A stretch of DNA of 64,000 nt from contig OY763044.2 in NCBI GenBank assembly GCA_963666825.2, positions 1,426,001 through 1,490,000 on the forward strand. Reading direction: 5' to 3'. Made by a program: the position numbers and the translations under genes. Under the pieces are notes generated by a model that saw only the letters and a list, made by a program, of their open reading frames with translations, did no database searches and was not told the origin of the DNA. The stretch is from Saccharicrinis sp963666825. Lineage in GTDB: Bacteria > Bacteroidota > Bacteroidia > Bacteroidales > Marinilabiliaceae. This document shows, piece after piece, positions 29,747 through 36,249 of the stretch; the stretch's first letter is position 1; each line of letters starts with the position of its first letter.

Positions 29747-29857
29747 GATGCCAGAGGCATCACATATTTATAGAATAGTCCACCAATAGTTATATTGACT
29801 CCAGCGGAGTCACATGTAAAAAGATATTCAGATTGTGGTTCGACTCCACAGGAGTCG
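29747..29857. repeat. Three short REP-like palindromes
   Basis: GATGCCAGAGGCATC (29747-29761), GACTCCAGCGGAGTC (29797-29811) and CGACTCCACAGGAGTCG (29841-29857) are compact hairpins 30-50 bp apart. They have the size and shape of REP sequences mobilised by RAYT transposases, one of which is encoded 1.5 kb away. Confidence 0.75.
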
Positions 29858-30157
29858 ATTTATGTCCATAACGTATTTCTATAAACATGTAACCCATCTG
29901 GGGTTAATAGATGAATACATGTTATTTACATCTTTTCAAACACTCAAGCTCTTTGATCTTTGCCCTAAGCTATTTATTGTTACCAAAAGGTCGGCGATTA
30001 TTCGTATATGTGCTACGCTTAACCTAGGGAGGTAAAGTCTCATGTATCTTGCCATATCATAGGAAGTAAGGAATTGTATTCCTTTTAGGAGTTCTAACTT
30101 TTAATGCATTAAACTAATTACCAAATAATATAATGCTACAAATGAAATAAAAACTCT

Positions 30158-30191
30158 GTAGTTTAGGTAAGTAAAACCGTAATTCAGGTAT
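30158..30191 (-). promoter_or_regulatory. Orphan direct-repeat operator (21-bp spacing)
   Basis: GTAGTTTAGGTAA at 30158 and GTAATTCAGGTAT at 30179 match the two half-sites found upstream of GH2, AraC and the second alcohol dehydrogenase, with identical 21-bp spacing. The TAnnTTTG promoter and TAASGAACTA box expected ~43 bp to the left are not present, so this looks like a relic. Confidence 0.5.
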
Positions 30192-30527
30192 TTTAATATT
30201 CCTATTTCTGAAGAATCTTTGTGTCGCGAAAATTTGACAAAAGTTTAATCATAGGGATGCGTTATGATGCTTGATGGGAGTTTAAGTATATAACCCATGT
30301 TTATGATGAAGATAATAGAATCATTAAGAATCTAAGTTAATCTGCAAAAACCGATAAAAACCGGTTTTTAACATTTGTAAAAGGATATCAATTATGTGGA
30401 TCATATTTTTGTAGTACCCTCTTTCCTTTATCTAAATCTGATTAAATATTATATCTAAGCAACACTCTATACGTGATTATATAAGTATTTGAGATCAATG
30501 AATAATACGATTTTAAAAAGATAAGTG

Positions 30528-30944
30528 ATGTTGAAAATTGTAAGAAATAATAACCATGCTAACTATCCTAACTTTTATAAAGAACCTGTTTTAATAACAA
30601 ACAGTTATAGAAATGGATTTTTGGTAAATAAAAAGCACAAATAATTTTTATTAAAAGTTAGTGAGATAGCTTATTTTATTTTTGAGAATAAAGTCACTTA
30701 TGTAGTTTCTTTTGATAAAACATTTTATAACATCAATAAATCACTGGAGAGTATAGAAACAGAGTTAAATCCTTCAGATTTTTTCAGAACAAGCAGGAAT
30801 ACGATTATAAATAAAGAAGCATTTGATCATTTTGAGATGTATTTTCAGGGAAAATTATCAGTGAAATTAAAAAATGATTTATGTGATAATATTATCATTA
30901 GCAGAGCAAAGACTGCTGCATTTAAAGATTGGCTTGATAAGTAG
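30528..30944 (+). pseudogene. LytTR DNA-binding domain gene interrupted by an in-frame stop
   Basis: From the ATG at 30528 one frame reads 38 codons ('FLVNKKHK'), meets TAA at 30642, and continues in the same frame to 30944. The second part is a recognisable LytTR domain: 'VSEIAYFIFENKVTYVVSFD', 'YNINKSLESIETEL', 'FFRTSRNTIIN', 'LSVKLKNDL', 'IIISRAKTAAFKDWL'. LytTR domains bind promoter repeats and usually sit behind a receiver or membrane sensor; here neither is present, so even without the stop it would be a DNA-binding domain alone. It lies between two repeat copies in a decayed region. A sequencing error is the alternative explanation. Confidence 0.75.
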
Positions 30945-30984
30945 TGTAAGGATGGTGCAAGATGGTATCTTGTACCTTTAATTT

Positions 30985-31306
30985 AGTTTGATGGCAAAGA
31001 TTTAACAAAGTGTAATTCGTGTGTAATAATAATAGATTTAAAAGGTTTAAAATTTCATGTTATATCACGTATATCCAAAAGCTCTGCGAAGCGTCTCGTT
31101 TTGCTGTAATCATACAGTCCTCAGGCCTTTTTATATTGATTAGTCGATAACGAGGCCAGAGGCCTTTTTTAACAGCATAGCGAGACGCAATGCTGAACGA
31201 TTATTCGTTTATGTGCTATGTTTAATAGGAGGGCCTTTAGGCCTGATTTCTTAGTAGAAAATGGCTGGTGAATTTTAATAAGGGGCGTAGCCCTGTTGTC
31301 TTAAAC
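30985..31306. repeat. ~320-bp RAYT-associated repeat, copy 2 (with leader)
   Basis: A ~90-bp leader (GATTTAACAAAGTGTAAT onwards) also precedes copy 4. The core from ~31076 matches copies 3 and 4 closely. It ends with AGGGGCGTAGCCCT (31281-31294), a palindrome that abuts and overlaps the stop codon of the transposase gene. Confidence 0.85.
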
Positions 31307-31768
31307 ATGGCTATACCATTCAAAAAGATATTTAGGTTCGAAATTAATATCAAACTTATTAAGGAATGATAGATACTCATCTTTAAAACATCTTTTTTTA
31401 TGATGTTCGGGTTGATTTAATATATAGTTTACCACTCTGTCAGTTTGAGATTTGGAATATGTAAACGCATCATATCCATCCTGCCATGAGAAATGTCCAG
31501 GTAAAAAGCTTTTATCGTTAATCCATTTGGAAGAGCCAGCTTTTATTTGTTCAATAAGCTTAGATATTGATATTGTTGGATGTATTCCTACAAAAATATG
31601 TGTATGATCCGGATTACAGAAAACAGCAAGCGGTTTTGATTTATGCTTGGTTGCAAGTCCGCATATTATTTTTTCTAATTCGTTTCTGAACTCTTCTTTT
31701 ATTAAGTTTTCTCTACCTTGAACGGCAAAAACATATTGAACGAAAAGTTGGGTGTAGGTATTGGCCAT
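31301..31768 (-). CDS. REP-associated tyrosine transposase (IS200/IS605 Y1 family)
   Basis: 155 residues. The single-strand HUH-type nuclease signature reads His55-Thr-His57 in 'PDHTHIFVG', and the catalytic tyrosine is Tyr115 in 'VNYILNQPEHHKK'. 'SKWINDKSFLPGHFSWQDGY' is typical of Y1 transposases of the Bacteroidota. No tnpB lies nearby. The gene is bracketed by a ~25-bp imperfect inverted repeat (31281-31304 and 31778-31802) carrying GGGGCGTAGCCC-type palindromes, and further copies of these lie in neighbouring repeats. This arrangement is that of a RAYT acting on REP-like elements, or of a compact IS200-type element. Confidence 0.88.
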   Translation of the reverse strand: MANTYTQLFVQYVFAVQGRENLIKEEFRNELEKIICGLATKHKSKPLAVFCNPDHTHIFVGIHPTISISKLIEQIKAGSSKWINDKSFLPGHFSWQDGYDAFTYSKSQTDRVVNYILNQPEHHKKRCFKDEYLSFLNKFDINFEPKYLFEWYSHV

Positions 31769-31777
31769 AATGAAATC

Positions 31778-31852
31778 TTAAGATAACAGGGCTAACGCCC
31801 CTATGTTTATTTAATAACTCTTATTCTACTAAGAAATTAGGGCTACGCCCCT
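31778..31852. repeat. REP-like palindromes upstream of the transposase
   Basis: AGGGCTAACGCCCCT (31788-31802) and AGGGCTACGCCCCT (31839-31852) are in inverted orientation relative to AGGGGCGTAGCCCT at 31281 and again near 32213. The same palindrome therefore occurs on both sides of the gene and in repeat copy 3. Confidence 0.8.
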
Positions 31853-32004
31853 CAAACTACTGCAGAAGAGAATGCTTAAAATAATAAAAAATCAGGATAT
31901 AGAATGAATTTCTATTCATAATGTTTTCTATATGATTTTATTTTATCAAAAGCTAAATACAGTATCAGAAAAAGCATATAAAAGCTTTATCCAGAGAAAG
32001 TAAC

Positions 32005-32245
32005 TCAAAAGCTCTGCAAAGCGTCTCGTTTTGCTGTAATCATACAGTCCTCAGGCCTTTTTATATTGATTAGTCGATAACAAGGCCAGAGGCCTTTTTT
32101 AAGCAACATAGCGAGACGCTATGCTGAACGTTTATTCGTTTATGTGCTATGTTTAATACGAGCGCCTTTAGGCCTGATTTCTTAGTAGAACATAGCTGGT
32201 GTGTTGCAATTAGGGGCGTAGCCCTGTTGTCTTAAACATGGCTAT
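32005..32245. repeat. RAYT-associated repeat, copy 3
   Basis: Core nearly identical to copy 2, ending with the GGGGCGTAGCCCT palindrome and the same bases that form the transposase 3' end in copy 2 (TTAAACATGGCTAT). It lacks the leader block. Confidence 0.85.
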
Positions 32246-32490
32246 TTTTGATAACGCAGATTTAACAAAGTGTAATGCGTGAGTAATGATAATAGATTTA
32301 AAAGGTTTAAAATTTCATGTTATATCTCGTATAACCAAAAGTCGAGCGAAGCTTCTTGCTTCGCTCTAATCATACAGTCCTCAGGCCTTTTTCTATTTAT
32401 TAGTTGATAACAAGGCCAGAGGCCTTTTTTAAACAACATAGCGAGACGCTATGCTGAACAATTATTCGTTTAATTGCTATGTTTAATCTA
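32246..32490. repeat. RAYT-associated repeat, copy 4 (with leader, 3' truncated)
   Basis: The leader (32252-32332) matches the one before copy 2, and the core runs to the CTATGTTTAAT segment, where similarity stops and the degenerate field begins. The block AGGCCAGAGGCC and CATAGCGAGACGCTATGCTGAAC is intact. Confidence 0.8.
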
Positions 32491-33300
32491 GGGCTTGTCA
32501 GAAAAACTGACAAGCTTGATACAACTTTGCATGAGCCGTGATAAAAAAAGTTGAACGCTCCGCACTTTTTCGTTGGCCTTTCATACTTTTTTAAGGAACT
32601 CACGTATTTTTTCACCAAACTCCATATTCTGTTTCGAAAGCTTCCGCACTTTTTTTGAGGCGCTCCATGTATTTTTCATCAGTTGCCATGCTTTTTTTTA
32701 AAGCTACGAGACTTTTTATATAAGCTATGATAGAAAATATTAAAACGTTCATATCTCTTTATATCAAGCTCCATACTTTTTACTATAATGATTATGGTTC
32801 AAACACAAACGTTGATGTTTGAACACTAAATGTTTCTGCTTTCAACCTAAAACTTGTCATAAAAACTGACAAGCTTGATACTTTTTATATCAACGTTTCT
32901 ATTTCAACATTCAACGTTCCTACTTTTTATATCAACATTGATACTTTTTTATTGAAATTTTGGGTTTTATATTTCGGCATTTTCTTAAAATATTAAGCTT
33001 CTTGCTGTTTTTCCGTTATAAGCTGATTGAAATTGCATAAACGTTGCATTAATTTCATTAAACCTTGTCATAAAAACTGACAAGCTTGATATTTTTTATA
33101 TCAGTGTTTCTATTTCAACATTCAACGTTCATACTTTTTATATTAACATTGATGCTTTTTATATTAAAGTTTATGTTTTATATAGCAACGTTTATACTTT
33201 AAACACCAACGTTCGTATCTCTAGGTATAATCTTTATGTCTCAAACACAAACGTTAGTGTTTTTACCCTAAAATTTGGTGTTATATAGTATAGCAATTGT
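32491..33300. repeat. ~800-bp degenerate AT-rich repeat field
   Basis: Three hairpins of the form CTTGTCA-7 nt-TGACAAG occur at 32494, 32853 and 33064, each followed by CTTGATA. Copies 2 and 3, 211 bp apart, share ~90 bp of following sequence with the phrase CAACATTCAACGTT. A TACTTTTT/TATTTTTT octamer recurs irregularly throughout. A minus-strand open frame at 32400-32618 spans the field's edge and has no recognisable protein. No promoter or RNA family was recognised. Confidence 0.7.
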
Positions 33301-33626
33301 ATAGTAAATACTAATTGGTTTTTACATCACTCTATACTGGTGCAAGATTGTAGCTTGTATGCTAATTTTTAACCACCTTACTTTATCCCTTCTCCCTTCT
33401 GCATGTTCCGTATTTGTTTTTTTAATCAATTGCAAATAACTTTTTAAAGTAAATATGAAACATTTGACGATGAATGAAGTATATTCAACCTTTGAATTAT
33501 AAATAACGTAATAATTATTGCCCTTGAAGAAAATGTATACTTATGTAAATGACGGATATATTTTTAAAGGTGCGTTTTAAATATGTTGTGCACAATGTTA
33601 AAACAGATAGACTATAAAAACAAACT
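33301..33626. other. Leader of the HEPN/AAA gene pair
   Basis: No coding content. GGTGCAAGATTGTAGCTTGTA near 33350 resembles a hairpin segment at about 30955. A perfect TTGTGCACAA palindrome lies at ~33585-33594, about 30 bp before the start codon, and could be an operator or a cassette boundary. Confidence 0.4.
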
Positions 33627-34325
33627 ATGAATATTAAAGAACACTACACTTCATTAAAAGATTGCTCAAATGGAATATTAGAACAATCTTTAGTTGAAGA
33701 AAATTTAACATTAATAGCTAAAAGTCATAATATACTATTTGAATATAATGTTTGGTTAGAAATACTGAAAGATAAACCTGAGTTTAATATACTTAAAACC
33801 GCTTCTAAAGAATTGCAAATTTCAATTATGACATTGAATTTTGGATTTTATTCAAAATCATTTTCAGGATTAAGATTTTTTCTTGAAAGGTCTTTAGTCG
33901 CTATTCTATTCTCATCACAAGAGATTGAACTTAAATTATGGGAAAAAGGGGAAAGAGATACTTATTGGTCAGAAATTATAGATGAAAATAAAGGAATTTT
34001 CTCGCATAGATTCTCAAATGCTTTTTTCCCCGATTTGAAAGATGAAATCAAACATTTTAGAAACTTGACACAAAAAGTTTATAGAGAATGTTCTGAATTT
34101 GTACATGGTAATAATTCTGCCATTCAAAGCCTTCCTGATAGTTTGGAATATAATAAAGTTTTATTCGACAATTGGCACAATAAAGCAAATTCGATAGGTA
34201 GGATTATTTTATTTGCTCTAAATTTGAGATACTTAAAACATATAAGCGAAGAAGATTTTAAAAAACTTGAAAGTATAAATATAGACAACTTCAACAGTAT
34301 AAAACCAATACAAGAATTATATTAA
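33627..34325 (+). CDS. HEPN-like protein of an ATPase-linked pair
   Basis: 232 residues, mostly helical, no signal peptide. I do not recognise a named family. 'GLRFFLERSL' (81-90) and 'YRECSEFVHGNN' (152-163) give an Arg153-x6-His160 arrangement, matching the Rx4-6H signature of HEPN ribonucleases and also the short 'S-x-x-x-H' helix of DUF5677-like proteins. The next gene, a P-loop ATPase, starts one base after its stop, so the two are made together. By analogy with other HEPN/ATPase pairs it could be an RNA-cleaving effector held in check by the ATPase; that is inference. The pair sits alone in a repeat-rich accessory region. Confidence 0.6.
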   Translation: MNIKEHYTSLKDCSNGILEQSLVEENLTLIAKSHNILFEYNVWLEILKDKPEFNILKTASKELQISIMTLNFGFYSKSFSGLRFFLERSLVAILFSSQEIELKLWEKGERDTYWSEIIDENKGIFSHRFSNAFFPDLKDEIKHFRNLTQKVYRECSEFVHGNNSAIQSLPDSLEYNKVLFDNWHNKANSIGRIILFALNLRYLKHISEEDFKKLESINIDNFNSIKPIQELY

Positions 34326-34326
34326 A

Positions 34327-35940
34327 ATGGCAGACTTATTTTATAGAACAGAAGATATACCTTCAGATGATTTACTCAAGTTGTTCGTTGAAACAAAACA
34401 AGACCGAGAAGCTATTGATTTAATTAAAGCAACCTCTCCGGTCGTTATGATTGGTAGTCGTGGTGTTGGTAAATCATTTCTTTTACGTGTTGCAGAAGAA
34501 GAAATGTTGAAAGAATATGGTAAAAAGAAAGTACTGCCAGTTTATTTATCCTTTACCAAAAGTTCACTAATTCATACCGAGGATGAAAATCAATTTTTAC
34601 ATTGGATGCTTTCAAGAATATGCTCCAGAATTTTAAGAACTTTAAGAAAACAAGGATACCTTGCAAATCCTCCTAGATCAATAAGCGTAATTTCTGGAGG
34701 AGGTGATATTGAAAATGACAAATCTCAAATTGAGCTACTTTCGTATAAATACGAAGATTCTTGGAAAAACCCAAATGAAAATATAGACGCTTCAATATTG
34801 CCTTCAATTGACGAATTTCTTGATGCAATTGAAGAAATATGTGATGAATTAGGAATAAAAAGGATCAATTTATTAATAGACGAAGCGGCTCATATTTTTA
34901 GACCCGAACAACAAAGGCAATTTTTCACTCTTTTTAGAGATATAAGAACTTCATTTATTTCGTGTAATGCTGCTGTATATCCTGGTGTAACTTCTTTTGG
35001 AAATTCTTTTCAATCCTCTCACGATGCAACATTTAAAAATTTGGACAGAGATATTTTAGAAAGTGATTATATAAGTAAAATGCGTGAAATTGTTGAAAAA
35101 CAACTAGAAGCTGATAGTGATTTGATAAATGAAATATCTAAAAATGGGGAGAATTTTGCGATACTAGCATTTGCAGCAAGTGGTAATCCTAGAGTATTAC
35201 TTAAAACAATTTCAAAAGCTCCAAAGATTAATAGTCGACAAATAAATGAAGTTATTAGAAATTATTACAAAACAGAAATTTGGAGTGAGCATTCTGGATT
35301 AATTGAAAAATATCCTGGTCATAATAAAATGATAGATTGGGGAAGAAATTTTATTGAGAACGTTGTTTTACCTGATTTGCAAAAGAAAAACATACAATAC
35401 TTATCAGAAGAGAAGTTTTCTACTTGTTTTTTTTGGATACATAGGGATTCACCTTTATCAGTGAAAGAAGCAATTCGTTTGTTATCATATACAGGAATTG
35501 TAAATGAGTACGGTCAAGCAATTAAAGCATCCAAATCTGAACTAGGAACTAGATATCAAGTTAATTTAGGCTGTTTATTCTCATTGGAATCTACTCCTTC
35601 AAATACAGCGTTCACTATTGCCAAAAAATTATCTTCCAGAAGATTTACGGAATTTGGAATGAATAACTCATCATTTAATGACTTAACTAATTTAGTTCCT
35701 GAATTTTTAGAGACTGACTTACAAAGTGTTCTAACTAGAGAATTAAATAAATCTATTGATGTATTAGACTTAACAGAATGGCAAAAAGAAGCATTACGAA
35801 GTATCAATATAAACGTAATAAAAGATGTATTGACAGTTACAGAGTCTGAACTGAGAAAAGCTTATTATGTTGGAGAAGTCAGAGCAAGAAGAGTTAGAAA
35901 TGCAGCTTTAGCTTCGGTTTACGAATATTTAAATGGATAA
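34327..35940 (+). CDS. ORC/Cdc6-like AAA+ ATPase with C-terminal helix-hairpin-helix module
   Basis: 537 residues. Walker A 'GSRGVGKS' is at 43-50 and Walker B 'INLLIDEAAH' places Asp185-Glu186. The context resembles the ORC1/Cdc6-type or STAND-like P-loop ATPases found in defence and mobile loci. 'FAASGNPRVLLKTISKA' near 290 looks like a sensor-2 region, where the Arg in 'GNPR' may contact ATP. The middle (330-430) is winged-helix-like. The last ~60 residues resemble an RNA polymerase alpha-CTD/helix-hairpin-helix fold ('LTEWQKEALRSININVIKDV', 'VGEVRARRVRNAAL'), so nucleic-acid binding is likely. Co-transcribed with the HEPN-like gene. Confidence 0.72.
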   Translation: MADLFYRTEDIPSDDLLKLFVETKQDREAIDLIKATSPVVMIGSRGVGKSFLLRVAEEEMLKEYGKKKVLPVYLSFTKSSLIHTEDENQFLHWMLSRICSRILRTLRKQGYLANPPRSISVISGGGDIENDKSQIELLSYKYEDSWKNPNENIDASILPSIDEFLDAIEEICDELGIKRINLLIDEAAHIFRPEQQRQFFTLFRDIRTSFISCNAAVYPGVTSFGNSFQSSHDATFKNLDRDILESDYISKMREIVEKQLEADSDLINEISKNGENFAILAFAASGNPRVLLKTISKAPKINSRQINEVIRNYYKTEIWSEHSGLIEKYPGHNKMIDWGRNFIENVVLPDLQKKNIQYLSEEKFSTCFFWIHRDSPLSVKEAIRLLSYTGIVNEYGQAIKASKSELGTRYQVNLGCLFSLESTPSNTAFTIAKKLSSRRFTEFGMNNSSFNDLTNLVPEFLETDLQSVLTRELNKSIDVLDLTEWQKEALRSININVIKDVLTVTESELRKAYYVGEVRARRVRNAALASVYEYLNG

Positions 35941-36192
35941 AAATACTGTGCATAACAAAAAATAAAGGGCATAGGCTATCCGTATAATTTTGGGAGTTTT
36001 GCTCTTTTAATAAGTTCGCCGAAGCTTTTGCTTCGGCAAGTAAAAAGAATAAATTTAAAACCAAAACAAAAGCTTCGGCTTGGAGGGACTTCGGAAGTTC
36101 GGTTTTTCAAATCAGCCTAGGTCCTCATATTATCATCGTCGTAATCATACAAGAAATAAACACTAATAAAAATATTAGCTTATCAACATAAA
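35941..36192. other. Hairpin-rich region after the ATPase gene
   Basis: GCCGAAGC-TTTT-GCTTCGGC (36018-36037) is a perfect 8-bp stem with a tetraloop, but no T-tract follows. The related AAAGCTTCGGCTT and CTTCGGAAGTTCGG occur within the next 70 bp. It may end the HEPN/AAA transcript or mark the edge of the inserted unit. TGTGCATAAC at ~35947 partly mirrors the TTGTGCACAA before the pair. Confidence 0.45.
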
Positions 36193-36225
36193 AAACCAGG
36201 CTGCCTTAAAAAAGCAACCTGGTTT
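36193..36225 (-). terminator. Rho-independent terminator for the GH2 gene
   Basis: AAACCAGG (36193-36200) and CCTGGTTT (36218-36225), extended by a GCTGC/GCAAC inner part, form a stem with a T-run on the minus strand, 25 bp after the GH2 stop. Confidence 0.8.
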
Positions 36226-36249
36226 AATGGATAGTAGAATCTATAGTTA

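Noticed and set aside
29836..29860. GGTTCGACTCC resembling a tRNA T-arm
   Set aside because: No acceptor, D or anticodon stems fit around it; it is one of the REP-like palindromes.
29835..30035. 66-codon plus-strand open frame
   Set aside because: Overlaps the REP-like palindromes and has no protein-like composition.
29484..32490. CRISPR array
   Set aside because: Repeats are ~200 bp, few, unevenly spaced and internally palindromic, with no uniform spacers and no cas genes.
32400..32618. 72-codon minus-strand open frame
   Set aside because: Spans repeat copy 4 and the degenerate field; translation is repetitive Lys/Ser/Phe without a family.
36018..36037. Terminator for the HEPN/ATPase pair
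   Set aside because: The GCCGAAGC hairpin is perfect but is followed by an A-rich rather than a T-rich stretch, so it is left as an unassigned hairpin.
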